In this document: piece after piece, positions 7,859 through 17,359 of the stretch
Layout: every line of letters begins with the position of its first letter
Position numbering within the stretch: the first letter of the stretch is position 1
NCBI RefSeq assembly: GCF_004118265.1
Contig: NZ_SDHW01000001.1
Span: 124,001 to 188,000, forward strand
Length of the DNA stretch: 64,000 nucleotides
Direction of reading: 5' to 3'
Source of the DNA: Lacibacter luteus
GTDB lineage: Bacteria > Bacteroidota > Bacteroidia > Chitinophagales > Chitinophagaceae
Translations under genes and position numbers: made by a program
Notes under the pieces: model-generated
Database searches by the model: none
What the model was told of the DNA's origin: nothing
What the model saw: only the letters and a program-made list of their open reading frames with translations

Positions 7859-9234
7859 TGTTTCTTGTTTTGAAGATACCAGTCACGGAAGCTTTGTTTG
7901 GGTGGCGCAGGCATTTTCCTTTGTTTATACCAGGGATTGAGTTTGTTGTTCACGATCCACGGAAATAAACGCATCACGCTTCTTCCCATCTTTCCAGCAA
8001 AGCGATACAGCCCAGGTCTTGCCAATAAAAAAGCCATTCCTTTCAATCCAGCCTTCTTTGTTGAATCAACATAACCTTCACTCACTAATACCTGTCGCCA
8101 TTTCCACAACTGATCGTGTATATCAATTTTCACCGGGCATACATTGCTGCAACTGCCGCAAAGTGTAGAAGCAAACGGAAGATCAGCATTTGCTTTCATA
8201 TCAATATTTGGATTAAGAATAGAACCGATAGGACCTGCAACTGCAGTATGATAACTATGTCCGCCACTTCTTCTGTAAACCGGACAAGTATTAAAACATG
8301 CAGCACAACGGATGCACTTCAATGAATTTCTGAAATCGGCACGACCAAGTTGTCTGCTTCTGCCGTTATCAACAATCACAATGTGCATCTCCTGCCCTTC
8401 TCTCGGTTTCATGAAGTGACTGGAGTAAGTTGTAATGGGCTGGCCCGTTGCACTGCGTGCCAACAAACGCAAAAACACAGAAAGATGTTCCGCTTTCGGA
8501 ATCATTTTTTCAAAACCCATACAGGCAATATGAATTGGTGCAGCATGTGCACCCATATCGGCATTGCCTTCGTTGGTGCAAACAACAAAACCACCTGTTT
8601 CTGCAACGGCAAAGTTTACACCGGTGATGGCCAGTTCAGCTTCAATAAATTTTTCACGCAAATGCTGACGTGCAGCTTCTGTTAAATATTGCGGATCGTT
8701 ATTTCCTTTTTCAGTATTGAGATGTTCATGAAACGTATCACTCACATCCTGTTTCTTCAAGTGAATAGCAGGTAATACAATATGACTTGGTGCTTCGTTA
8801 CGCAACTGCACAATGCGTTCGCCTAAATCTGTATCAACTGTTACAATTCCTTTTGCATGCAGAAATTCATTAAAACCACATTCTTCCGTAAGCATGCTTT
8901 TACTCTTAACAATCTTACTGATGTTGTTTTTCTGAATGATATCGTAAATGATACGGTTATGATCAGCACCATCGGTTGCCCAATGCACCGTAACACCATT
9001 TGCTTTGGCGTTGCGTTCAAACTCCAGTAAATAGTTATCGAGATTGGAAAGTGTGTGTTGTTTTATTTGCGAAGCCCATTCACGCAACTGTTCCCATTCG
9101 GGTAAACCATGTGCGGCTTTATCTCTTTTCTGGCGAACAAACCAAAGCGTTTCATCGTGCCAGTTAGTACGTGGCTCGTCTTTAATAAAGTTTGCAGCAG
9201 CTTCGGCATGCTTCATTGTACTGTTGTGGCTCAT
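7855..9234 (-). CDS. lutB: LutB-type iron-sulfur lactate utilization protein
   Basis: A 459-residue protein with an N-terminal LUD domain (about residues 70-300) followed by two ferredoxin-like 4Fe-4S motifs: C307, C310, C313 and C317 in CIRCAACFNTCPVYRRSGG, and C359, C362 and C366 in CGSCSNVCPVKIDIH. The C-terminal DUF3390-like tail is present. This is standard LutB architecture and length. It transfers electrons from L-lactate oxidation towards the quinone pool. It overlaps lutA and lutC by four bases each (ATGA), so the three subunits are made together. Confidence 0.93.
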   Translation of the reverse strand: MSHNSTMKHAEAAANFIKDEPRTNWHDETLWFVRQKRDKAAHGLPEWEQLREWASQIKQHTLSNLDNYLLEFERNAKANGVTVHWATDGADHNRIIYDIIQKNNISKIVKSKSMLTEECGFNEFLHAKGIVTVDTDLGERIVQLRNEAPSHIVLPAIHLKKQDVSDTFHEHLNTEKGNNDPQYLTEAARQHLREKFIEAELAITGVNFAVAETGGFVVCTNEGNADMGAHAAPIHIACMGFEKMIPKAEHLSVFLRLLARSATGQPITTYSSHFMKPREGQEMHIVIVDNGRSRQLGRADFRNSLKCIRCAACFNTCPVYRRSGGHSYHTAVAGPIGSILNPNIDMKANADLPFASTLCGSCSNVCPVKIDIHDQLWKWRQVLVSEGYVDSTKKAGLKGMAFLLARPGLYRFAGKMGRSVMRLFPWIVNNKLNPWYKQRKMPAPPKQSFRDWYLQNKKQ

Positions 9235-9968
9235 GCGTTGCTGTTTAAAATTTCTGCAATATGAATGGTTTTCACTTTACTGCCGTTGCGTTTTAAAATT
9301 CCTTCTAAATGCATGAGGCAACTGGTGTCGCCACCGGTAATGTATTGCACATCGTTTTGTTGATGATCCGCCACACGATCCTTCCCCATCTTCACACTCA
9401 CCGCTTCTTCAAACACACAAAACGTTCCGCCAAAACCGCAACATTCGTCGCTGCGTGTTGGCATCTTTAATTCCAAGCCGTTTACCATGTTGAGCAGTTG
9501 CTGCGGTTTGGAATATGCAGGAAGATTGCGTTCGCTCATAGATGAAAGATGTAACCCACGCTGACCATGACAACTGTTATGCAACCCAACTTTATAAGGG
9601 AATGATGCGTTGAGTTTTTCAACCTTCAACACATCTACTAAAAACTCAGTGAGCTCGTACACATGTTTGCGGATATGTTCTGCTTCGCCCGGATGTTGCT
9701 CATCATGCAGATGTTCTTTTAAGTGCAACACACAACTACCCGACGGCCCAACGATATAATCGAAGCCACGGAAGTTTGACACAAAATTTTTATCGCATGA
9801 TTTGCTGAGTGAAGCGAAACCACTGTTGGCCATCGGCTGACCGCAACAGGTTTGATTGAGAGGGAAACTTACATCGCACCCCAGTTTTTCCAGCAACTGC
9901 AATGTTGCAATACCTACATTCGGATAAAACTGATCAATATAACAGGGAATAAATAATCCAACTTTCAT
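9231..9968 (-). CDS. lutA: LutA-type (Fe-S)-binding lactate utilization protein
   Basis: A 245-residue protein with two CCG domains: CCGQP at 41-45 and CCGFGGTFC from 176. The cysteine-rich CCG repeat is the hallmark of LutA/GlpC-type subunits that bind iron-sulfur clusters. With LutB and LutC it oxidises L-lactate to pyruvate without a flavin lactate dehydrogenase. It opens the lut block and has its own promoter with a palindromic operator 60-100 nt upstream, so lactate use can be switched on separately from the rhamnose genes that precede it. Confidence 0.93.
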   Translation of the reverse strand: MKVGLFIPCYIDQFYPNVGIATLQLLEKLGCDVSFPLNQTCCGQPMANSGFASLSKSCDKNFVSNFRGFDYIVGPSGSCVLHLKEHLHDEQHPGEAEHIRKHVYELTEFLVDVLKVEKLNASFPYKVGLHNSCHGQRGLHLSSMSERNLPAYSKPQQLLNMVNGLELKMPTRSDECCGFGGTFCVFEEAVSVKMGKDRVADHQQNDVQYITGGDTSCLMHLEGILKRNGSKVKTIHIAEILNSNA

Positions 9969-10030
9969 CTCTACGTCCTTTATAATGATTTACAGATGTT
10001 ATTTATCAAGGATCATCTGTATTCGCAAAG

Positions 10031-10067
10031 CAAAACTATGTGATTATCTTTTATAACAAGTGTTATA
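10031..10067 (-). promoter_or_regulatory. lutABC promoter with palindromic operator
   Basis: Read on the minus strand there is an exact Bacteroidota -7 element TAGTTTTG (plus-strand 10031-10038) preceded, after 18 nt, by a -33 TTG (10057-10059). The -33 box lies inside the 16-nt perfect palindrome TATAACAAGTGTTATA (10052-10067). This is the layout expected for a repressor operator that blocks sigma contact. It sits 63-99 nt upstream of the lutA start and only 12 nt after the rhamnulokinase stop. The repressor is unknown; a GntR-type protein would be a reasonable candidate. Confidence 0.6.
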
Positions 10068-10078
10068 CGATTGGCACT

Positions 10079-11455
10079 TTATTGCTTTGATTCAGCATAA
10101 AATTTCAACTCGATGATATCGGTTGGTAATGCTTTTGTGTTCCAGTTTTTATGAAAAGCCAGTGCTGCACCCAACGATGAAGCTTGCGCAACCGATGCCG
10201 CAAACACTTCAACATCTGTAAATGCGTCTGCCAGCATATGCATAAAGATGGGGTTCTTTCCAAAACCGCCATCTACAAAAATGCGTTTTACTTTAGTGCC
10301 TTTCAACACAAGATTGGTGCTGTACACCTGTTGTGTTATAAGATCAGCAATAAATTGATGATAAGCATGATCGTAATTGCTGAACTGTAACAGCTCACGG
10401 TTGGCAAAAGCCGATTCTTTGATCATTACATCATCATCGCTTGTTTTTGCAAATGTTTTTGTTTCGATGATGCTTTGAACAATCGCCGGGTTGTATTCTA
10501 CAGTTTTATAATGATCGTTTGGTACATTGAAAAATTCTGCCAAACGTTTGGTTTGCTGTTCGTGTTCGTAACCTGCAAATAAACGGGATGCTTTTACAGG
10601 GTTGCCTTCGTACGAAAGATAACACAAACAATCCTGATGCAATTCAAGATCGCTCAGTTGCGAATGATTGAACGGATTCAACGTTATGCACCATGTACCG
10701 GTTGAAAGTAGTACGAACGGTTCATGAAATGAAGCGAGATAAGGTATTAATGCCGATGAGCTGTCGTGCAAACCGGCACCTGCAGGAATTTTTTCTTCTG
10801 TATAACCTGCAATGGCATCACTTTTTAAAATGGGTGCAAACTTCTCTGCAATGCTTTCTGCCTTTACCCACTCGTGGTATCTTTTTTCCTGAAAATCCCA
10901 AAGATTGGTGTGGCATCCAATGCTGGTTATATCGGTATGCAGTTTGCCGCTTAATACAAAACTGAGATATTGTGGTAAGTGCAATGCGTATGCGATCTGT
11001 GCAAATTTTTCCGGTTTTTCGTAACGTAAACGGTACAGCTGCATGCCCGAATTAAGATTACCTAAAACCGGAGATGCGGTTTCTTTCGAAACCATACTCT
11101 CTCCACCATATGTATCGTAGAAAAATTTCTGTAACTCGGGTGAATAAGGTTTGAGGTAGTTGTAAAGCGGGAGGATGACTTCATTGTTTTTATCGAGATA
11201 AACAAAACTGGCGCCATATGCCGAGAAGTTGACTGCCTTTATTTGAAAACGTTCGTCTTGCGAAACTTTTTCAAACGTTTCTTTTACCCAATTGGTAAGC
11301 AGTGTTACGTCTTCGCATGCAAAGCCATCTTCGTCTGCTGTTTCTTCCAGTTGTGTGCTTTCTTCGTGTACAACTTTATAATGTTCATCGAACAGCAATA
11401 GCTTTTTATTGGTTTTACCAATATCAAAAATTGCTATAACCGGAAGCTTTGTCAT
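10079..11455 (-). CDS. rhaK: FGGY-family L-rhamnulokinase
   Basis: A 458-residue FGGY kinase starting with the phosphate-binding DIGKTNKK motif (residues 11-18), a form I associate with rhizobial RhaK rather than enteric RhaB. A second nucleotide segment, LLSTGTWC, is near residue 250, and a glycine-rich VDGGFGKNP is near 395. It phosphorylates L-rhamnulose at C1 in the cytoplasm. Its ATG overlaps the rhaI stop as TAATG, and the aldolase/dehydrogenase that uses its product is upstream in the same operon, so the assignment by context is strong. Confidence 0.85.
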   Translation of the reverse strand: MTKLPVIAIFDIGKTNKKLLLFDEHYKVVHEESTQLEETADEDGFACEDVTLLTNWVKETFEKVSQDERFQIKAVNFSAYGASFVYLDKNNEVILPLYNYLKPYSPELQKFFYDTYGGESMVSKETASPVLGNLNSGMQLYRLRYEKPEKFAQIAYALHLPQYLSFVLSGKLHTDITSIGCHTNLWDFQEKRYHEWVKAESIAEKFAPILKSDAIAGYTEEKIPAGAGLHDSSSALIPYLASFHEPFVLLSTGTWCITLNPFNHSQLSDLELHQDCLCYLSYEGNPVKASRLFAGYEHEQQTKRLAEFFNVPNDHYKTVEYNPAIVQSIIETKTFAKTSDDDVMIKESAFANRELLQFSNYDHAYHQFIADLITQQVYSTNLVLKGTKVKRIFVDGGFGKNPIFMHMLADAFTDVEVFAASVAQASSLGAALAFHKNWNTKALPTDIIELKFYAESKQ

Positions 11456-12729
11456 TATAAACCTGTTGCAATTGTTTTAGTTCCACGTTCTTTAATCAAT
11501 TCAGCACGCAATTGCTGATCACGGAAGAATTGTAAAGGATACAATGCTGCACCACTGCGCAATCTTGCTTCTGCAACCAATGGACGCAGATCGGTGCGGA
11601 ATGTATTTTGTAAAATTTCCTGTGCTGCTACAACATCGTTCGCTTCCTGTGCTGCGTTGAGTTTTTTTCTGTCAACAGTTAATGCCTGTGCATAAGCCAG
11701 CATAATGGCTTCAACAGATTGCAGCAGATCTTCCAGCGGATCTTTTACATTATGACTTGCATCAATCATCCAACCAAGATCGGTTGCATGATCCATTGCT
11801 CTTGCATCCATTCCTTCAACCAGTTCGTTAAAAATTAAGAACAGTTGATAAGGTTTGATGCTGCCAACGGTCAAATCATCATCACCATATTTACTATCGT
11901 TGAAATGGAAACCTGCCAGTTTACCTTCCATCAGCAACAACGAAACAATCTGTTCGATGTTGGCATTGGGAAGATGATGACCAAGATCTACCAATGTATA
12001 CGCTTTCGGACCAAGTTTGTTTGCATACAGTAATGATTGTCCCCAATCCCCTACTGTCATTGAATAGAAGTTGGGTTCAAATGCTTTGTATTCAACAAAC
12101 ACTTTCCAGTCTTCGGGCAGTGTTGCATAAATTTCCTGTAAGCTTTCCAGTGTATTTTGAAATGCCTTACGGAAATTCAATTGGCCTGGAAAACAGCTAC
12201 CGTCGCTTAACCAAACAGTAAGTGATTTTGAGCCAAGTTCCACACCATGTTTAATTACATCAATGTTATGTTCAATGGCTTGTTTGCGAACTGCTTTGTT
12301 TACATGTTGCAGTGAACCGAATTTATAACTCAACTCCTGGTCTTTCTGATCCTGGAACGTGTTAGAGTTAACTGCATCGAACTGCAATCCAAGTTGTGCA
12401 GCCTGTGCTTTAATAGAAGCATAGTTCTCAGGAATATCCCAGGGAATATGCAATGAGATTGCACCACTCGATTGGTTGAGCGCATGCAGCAAACCAACAT
12501 CTTCTAATTTTTGTTCAAGACTGCCAGGTTCGCCGGCGCCTGCAAAACGGCCAAAACGTGTACCACCTGTACCCAAAGCCCAGCTGGGAATGGCTACCTG
12601 GAAATCGATAAGCTTTTGCAGCACATCTTCAACATTATTTATTTCGGAAGCAAGAAAATCGAATTTGCGTTTGTGAGCAGATGCATGCAATCCGTTAAAT
12701 TCAGCAATCCTGTTTTTATCGAGAATCAT
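11455..12729 (-). CDS. rhaI: L-rhamnose isomerase (Pseudomonas stutzeri type)
   Basis: A 424-residue TIM-barrel sugar isomerase, the length of the P. stutzeri/rhizobial L-rhamnose isomerase group rather than enteric RhaA. Barrel segments with likely metal ligands are visible: FVEYKAFEPNFY, LVDLGHHLPNANIEQI, GFHFNDSKYGDDDL and WMIDASHNVKDP. It converts L-rhamnose to L-rhamnulose with a divalent metal in the cytoplasm. It lies between the fused aldolase (88 nt upstream) and the kinase (overlapping), as in rhizobial rha operons. Members of this group can act on other sugars too, but the context is clearly rhamnose. Confidence 0.92.
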   Translation of the reverse strand: MILDKNRIAEFNGLHASAHKRKFDFLASEINNVEDVLQKLIDFQVAIPSWALGTGGTRFGRFAGAGEPGSLEQKLEDVGLLHALNQSSGAISLHIPWDIPENYASIKAQAAQLGLQFDAVNSNTFQDQKDQELSYKFGSLQHVNKAVRKQAIEHNIDVIKHGVELGSKSLTVWLSDGSCFPGQLNFRKAFQNTLESLQEIYATLPEDWKVFVEYKAFEPNFYSMTVGDWGQSLLYANKLGPKAYTLVDLGHHLPNANIEQIVSLLLMEGKLAGFHFNDSKYGDDDLTVGSIKPYQLFLIFNELVEGMDARAMDHATDLGWMIDASHNVKDPLEDLLQSVEAIMLAYAQALTVDRKKLNAAQEANDVVAAQEILQNTFRTDLRPLVAEARLRSGAALYPLQFFRDQQLRAELIKERGTKTIATGL

Positions 12730-12817
12730 AAAGCAAGTTTAAATGTTGTGTGAAGTTAAAAAAAGGGGTCGATAGGGAACTACCAACCCGTCAACTATTG
12801 ATTATGAACAAAAAATC

Positions 12818-14938
12818 TTAGCGTACAAATGCGTTGGCAACACCGCCATCCACATTTAATACGTTACCGGTTGATTTGCCTAATAAGCCGCCAACAAAAG
12901 CGTAGCAGGCATTTGCAATATCTTCCGGTAAAATGATTTCATTTAATAATGTACGACCTGCATAGTAAGCCGGTAATTCTTCAACAGTAATACCATAAGC
13001 TTTGGCACGACCTTCGGCCCAGCCACCACTCCAGATATTACTGCCTGCAATTACCGCATCAGGATTAACCACGTTTACACGGATCTTATCCTTGCCTAAT
13101 TCTGCAGCGTTCAATCTTGATAAATGCAGTTGTGCTGCTTTTGCAGATCCATAACCTGCATTGTTCGGGCCACTTACCAATGCGTTTTTGCTAACGATGT
13201 TCAATACATCGCCGCCAATACCCTGTTTGCGCATTACTTCTACCGCTTTTTGTGTTACCACAAACTGGCCTTTTACCAATACATCGTATAGAATATCCCA
13301 ATCTTTTTCGGTATGATCTTCGATTGATTTAGAGATGGACAAACCTGCATTGTTCACCACAATATCAACACCGCCAAATGCCAGTGCAGATGTTGTAAGT
13401 GTATCGAGGATGGTAGCTTCTTTGGTAACATCCAATACATCGGCAGCTACCACATCTTTACCAAACTGTTTTACAAATTCATCTTTTGCTTCAGCTAAAC
13501 GTTCTGCGTTCATATCGTTCAGGATCACACATGCGCCTTCTTCAGCAAAACGTTTTGCAATGGCTTTGCCAATACCGCCACCGCTACCGGTAATCAACGC
13601 AACTTTACCACTCAATGCTTTCGGCTTAGGCATACGTTGCAGCTTTGCTTCTTCGAGCAACCAGTACTCAATGTTGAAAGCTTCCTGGCGAGGTAATGAA
13701 GTGTATTCAGAAATTGCTTCTGCACCTTTCATTACATTAATGGCATTGATATAAAATTCTGCTGCTACACGTGCGGTTTGTTTATCTTTTGCAAACGTGA
13801 ACATACCAACACCCGGATAAATAATTACAACAGGGTTTGTATCACGAATAGCCGGACTGTTTGGATGCTTACAGGTATTATAATACTCTGTGTACATGGC
13901 ACGGTATGCTTCAAACAGAGGCGCAATTTTTTCTTTGATCGCTTTTACATCGCTCAGGCTTTCTCCGGCTTCAAGATTTAATACAAGCGGAGAAATTTTT
14001 GTGCGAAGGAAGTGATCGGGACAGCTTGTTCCCAAAGGAGCCAAACGATCAAGATCATTTGAGTTGATGTATTCCAATACACGGGCATCATCGGTAAAAT
14101 GACCGATCATGCGGTTTTGCGATGAGCAGAAACCACGGAGTACAGGTGCTAATGCAGCTGCTTGCGATTTACGTTCAGCTTCCGGCAATGATTCGATCTT
14201 TGCACCACCGAATATTGCTTTTTGTTTGCTGATGTTATCCTGCAAATATTCTGCACAACGCTCAATTACTTCCAGTGTGTTTATGTATGATTCGTAAGCG
14301 GTATCGCCCCATGTAAACAAACCATGTGAGCCGAGCATAATACCACGGATGCCGGGGTTTTCATCTAAGCATTGCTTCAATTGCAAACCAAGATCAAAAC
14401 CGGGCTTCTGCCATTTTACCCAACCAATGGTTCCGTTAAATAATTCTTTAGTGATCTTTTCGCCATCTTTTGCAGCTGCAATTGCAATGGCAGCATCGGG
14501 ATGTAAATGGTCGATGTGTTTGAACGGAAGGAAGCCATGTAACGGTGTATCGATTGATGGAGCTTTTGAAGCAAGATCATAAATACAATGGTTGAAGAGT
14601 TCTACCATTTCATCTTCGTGTTCAATACCACGATAGATATTTTTTAAGCTGCGCAAGCGATCAACATACAATGCTGCTAAACCGTTACGCTTCATGGTAC
14701 CGAGGTCGCCGCCACTACCCTTCACCCACATCACTTCCGTTTCGTTACCTGTAAGCGGATCTTTTGCCATGGCCTTGCACGAAGTGTTACCACCACCGTA
14801 ATTGGTTAAACGAAGATCGGCACCCAACAGGTTGGAGCGATATACTAATAAAGCCACTTCATCACCGGCTAATTCTGCAGCCTTTGCATCATCCCACAAA
14901 TAGCTTACATGTTTAAAATTCTTAGTTGCTACTGACAT
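12818..14938 (-). CDS. Bifunctional rhamnulose-1-phosphate aldolase / L-lactaldehyde dehydrogenase
   Basis: A 706-residue natural fusion. Residues about 30-400 form a class II aldolase with zinc-site histidines H144 and H146 (HIDHLHPD) and H205 (GSHGLFTWG). Residues about 440-706 form a short-chain dehydrogenase with TGSGGGIG at 450-457 and a YGSAK catalytic pair. The family (RhaE-RhaW fusions; rhizobial RhaD) splits L-rhamnulose-1-phosphate into DHAP and L-lactaldehyde and then oxidises the latter to L-lactate. Both halves look intact. It is second in the operon, 23 nt after rhaT, and its product L-lactate is the substrate of LutABC encoded downstream. Confidence 0.92.
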   Translation of the reverse strand: MSVATKNFKHVSYLWDDAKAAELAGDEVALLVYRSNLLGADLRLTNYGGGNTSCKAMAKDPLTGNETEVMWVKGSGGDLGTMKRNGLAALYVDRLRSLKNIYRGIEHEDEMVELFNHCIYDLASKAPSIDTPLHGFLPFKHIDHLHPDAAIAIAAAKDGEKITKELFNGTIGWVKWQKPGFDLGLQLKQCLDENPGIRGIMLGSHGLFTWGDTAYESYINTLEVIERCAEYLQDNISKQKAIFGGAKIESLPEAERKSQAAALAPVLRGFCSSQNRMIGHFTDDARVLEYINSNDLDRLAPLGTSCPDHFLRTKISPLVLNLEAGESLSDVKAIKEKIAPLFEAYRAMYTEYYNTCKHPNSPAIRDTNPVVIIYPGVGMFTFAKDKQTARVAAEFYINAINVMKGAEAISEYTSLPRQEAFNIEYWLLEEAKLQRMPKPKALSGKVALITGSGGGIGKAIAKRFAEEGACVILNDMNAERLAEAKDEFVKQFGKDVVAADVLDVTKEATILDTLTTSALAFGGVDIVVNNAGLSISKSIEDHTEKDWDILYDVLVKGQFVVTQKAVEVMRKQGIGGDVLNIVSKNALVSGPNNAGYGSAKAAQLHLSRLNAAELGKDKIRVNVVNPDAVIAGSNIWSGGWAEGRAKAYGITVEELPAYYAGRTLLNEIILPEDIANACYAFVGGLLGKSTGNVLNVDGGVANAFVR

Positions 14939-14961
14939 ACGCTGTTCTTTTCAGTTGATTA

Positions 14962-16053
14962 TTATATATGGAGGCTGTTACCACGTCCTACCAGTAATAC
15001 CGACAGGATAATGATGACAATGCCTACTGTTATGGTTGTTATGGTTTTTTTACTTACGCCTTTCCACTCACGCAACACAAGCCCCCACATGTTGGCAATA
15101 AGAATAATAAATGCCATGTGTAAGATCCATGAACTGGGACCGTTTCCTAATTTGCTTTCGCCCATTCCGTAAAAGAAGAACTGCAGGAACCAGGTTGTAC
15201 CGGCCAATGCGGAGAAGAGATAGTTTTTAAATAAGGGTGCTTTTTGATTGGTATAATCGCCAAAGGTTTTGTTGCGTGCATTTAAGATCATACACCAGAT
15301 GAAGTTGGTAGTTAACCCACCCCAAAGCAACACTACATAAATAACATTGTTACGGTAAAGGAATTCGCCTTCGCCGGGGTTGGCGGCTTTCCATGCATCG
15401 TTGGCAACAGTTGCCATTTCCTGCCCTGCTTCCAAACCAAAATTGAAACAGGCGCTCAACACACCCGAAACAATGGCAACGAACATACCCAAACCGAATT
15501 TGAATTCGGTGCTTGTTTCCGCACCATGCGAATCAGTGCCCGAAGTTTTCAGTTCTTTCTCCTTCATCACACCTGCCTTACCGCTAATGATGATACCGAG
15601 AACACAAACCAATAAACCGCCAATAATGGTTAAACCCCAGGTAGAGCCAACCATTGCGCTGAATGTATCTTTTCCTGCAACAGGATTAAAATCGTAATAA
15701 ATAGCGGGAATCAATGCGCCGAACACCATGCATAACCCAAGGATGATGCTGCTGCCCAACGATACGCCGAGATAACGCACCCCAAGGCCATAGGTTAAAC
15801 CACCGATGCCCCACAGTACACCAAACATAAAAGTGAGTGCCAAAGCCGAACTTGCAGCTCCGCTGATGATATCGCCAAAACCGGGAATGGTTAAATACGC
15901 AGCAATTGGAGGTACAATGAGCCAGGAGAATAAACCACCAACAATCCAGTAGCTTTCCCAATGCCAACCTTTTACCTTTTTATAAGGAATGTAAAAACTG
16001 CCCGATGCGAAACCGCCGATGAAGTGAAAAATAACGCCTAATAATACCTGCAT
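14962..16053 (-). CDS. rhaT: L-rhamnose/proton symporter
   Basis: About 363 residues, ten predicted membrane helices, clearly like E. coli RhaT: SFYIPYKKVKGWHWESYW near the start, GVLWGIGGLTYGLGVRYLG, and TTWFLQFFFYGMGESKLG towards the end. It imports L-rhamnose with protons across the inner membrane. I place the start at the ATG at 16053, preceded by an AAGGA ribosome site, rather than at a TTG eight codons upstream. It is first gene of the minus-strand rhamnose operon and divergent from a GntR regulator. Confidence 0.93.
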   Translation of the reverse strand: MQVLLGVIFHFIGGFASGSFYIPYKKVKGWHWESYWIVGGLFSWLIVPPIAAYLTIPGFGDIISGAASSALALTFMFGVLWGIGGLTYGLGVRYLGVSLGSSIILGLCMVFGALIPAIYYDFNPVAGKDTFSAMVGSTWGLTIIGGLLVCVLGIIISGKAGVMKEKELKTSGTDSHGAETSTEFKFGLGMFVAIVSGVLSACFNFGLEAGQEMATVANDAWKAANPGEGEFLYRNNVIYVVLLWGGLTTNFIWCMILNARNKTFGDYTNQKAPLFKNYLFSALAGTTWFLQFFFYGMGESKLGNGPSSWILHMAFIILIANMWGLVLREWKGVSKKTITTITVGIVIIILSVLLVGRGNSLHI

Positions 16054-16224
16054 TGTAATCCTTGATTTATATGGCAAGACATGAAAAGATAAAAGTAGTT
16101 CGCAACAGCATAAATTCCGTCATGTACTATCCTGAGCTGAAGAAAAAGTGAAGCCGCATTTGGTTCGGTCATAAACTGTACATTTACATCCCTTACCGAT
16201 TATAATTGCCTACAAACCCTGTTT
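16054..16224. promoter_or_regulatory. Divergent control region rhaT / gntR-type regulator
   Basis: A 171-nt spacer serving both directions. The palindrome TGTA-CATT-TACA lies at 16177-16188, and TACATTTA (16179-16186) is one base short of the -7 consensus for the plus-strand regulator gene, with TTTG at 16159-16162. On the minus strand TACTTTTA near 16090-16100 could be the rhaT -7 element. The palindrome is a candidate operator for the regulator that starts at 16225. Support is by pattern only. Confidence 0.35.
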
Positions 16225-17253
16225 ATGAGCGACAATATTTACCGCCATATCGTAATAGATGAGCAGTCCATTACCCCCAAGTATGTACAAATTGTAAACT
16301 CCATTCTGAAGGCGGTTGAAATGGGCAAAATTCAAAAAGAGTACCTGTTGCCTTCCATCAACGATCTTAGTTTTGAATTAAGCATAGCAAGAGATACTGC
16401 AGAAAAAGCTTACCGCCAGTTGAAACAACTTGGTGTGGTGGGTTCGGTACCGGGCAAGGGTTATTTTATTTCGAAAACCGACATACGGCAGGATGTAAAG
16501 GTGTTTCTCATCTTCAACAAGCTAAGCTCCCATAAGAAGCTTATTTACGATTCATTTGTGGCAACCCTTGGTGATAAAGCTGCCATAGACTTTTATATTT
16601 ACAATAATGATTATGCCCTCTTTCGTAAGCTGCTGCAAAACCGTAAAGAAGGTTATACGCATTATGTAATCATCCCCCATTTTCTTGAAGGTGGCGAAAA
16701 TGCCTACGAAGTAATTAATGAAATTACCGATGGACAGTTGATCTTGTTAGATAAACTGATAACCGGCATTAAACGGGATTATGCAGCAGTGTATGAAAAT
16801 TTTGAAAAGGATCTGTTCAATGCATTGAAAGATGCGCTGCCAAAGCTGAGCAATTACCAGAACCTTAAATTGGTATTTCCTTCGTACACTTATTTCCCCG
16901 ATGAAATATTACGTGGCTTTGAACATTTTTGCATGGAATACGCTTTCAATTATAAAGTGGTACATGAAATAGCAAAAGAGCCTATTAAGGAAGGTGAAGT
17001 ATATATTAACCTGATGGAAGATGATTTGGTTGTATTACTCGACAAAATAAAGGAGACCGATCTTGTTGTTGGAAAAGATATTGGTATTATTTCGTACAAC
17101 GAAACACCCTGGAAACGTTTTATCCTGAATGGCATCACCACGATATCTACCGATTTTAAACGTATGGGCGAAATGGCTGCCGAAGTTGTTTTGAAAGGTG
17201 AGCCGAAACGGGCAGAAGTTCCTTTTTCGTTAGTGTTAAGAGATTCGCTGTAG
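16225..17253 (+). CDS. GntR-family regulator with periplasmic-binding-protein-like sensor (FucR-like)
   Basis: A 342-residue repressor-type protein. Residues about 14-85 form a GntR winged helix (ITPKYVQIVNSIL, LLPSINDLSFELSIARDTAEKAYRQL, VPGKGYFI). The rest resembles a LacI-type sugar-binding sensor (IGIISYNETPWKRFIL, TTISTDFKRMGEMAAEVVL). The same architecture is known for the L-fucose regulator FucR of Bacteroides thetaiotaomicron. Being divergent from rhaT, it most likely controls the rhamnose operon, with rhamnose or a catabolite as ligand. It could also act on the oxidoreductase gene that follows after 106 nt. Confidence 0.88.
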   Translation: MSDNIYRHIVIDEQSITPKYVQIVNSILKAVEMGKIQKEYLLPSINDLSFELSIARDTAEKAYRQLKQLGVVGSVPGKGYFISKTDIRQDVKVFLIFNKLSSHKKLIYDSFVATLGDKAAIDFYIYNNDYALFRKLLQNRKEGYTHYVIIPHFLEGGENAYEVINEITDGQLILLDKLITGIKRDYAAVYENFEKDLFNALKDALPKLSNYQNLKLVFPSYTYFPDEILRGFEHFCMEYAFNYKVVHEIAKEPIKEGEVYINLMEDDLVVLLDKIKETDLVVGKDIGIISYNETPWKRFILNGITTISTDFKRMGEMAAEVVLKGEPKRAEVPFSLVLRDSL

Positions 17254-17359
17254 CATTTGCTTCCTATAGCTTCTACTGTATAATACATTCTTGTTGAGTT
17301 AACTCCTTTTTTCAATGTTATATTTTTTAGCAAACAATAATTAAACCACTACTTGCCAA

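Noticed and set aside
17297-17317. GAGTTAACTC followed by CTTTTTT as terminator of the GntR gene
   Set aside because: The palindrome has no loop and the stem is only 5 bp of mostly A/T pairs; too weak to call.
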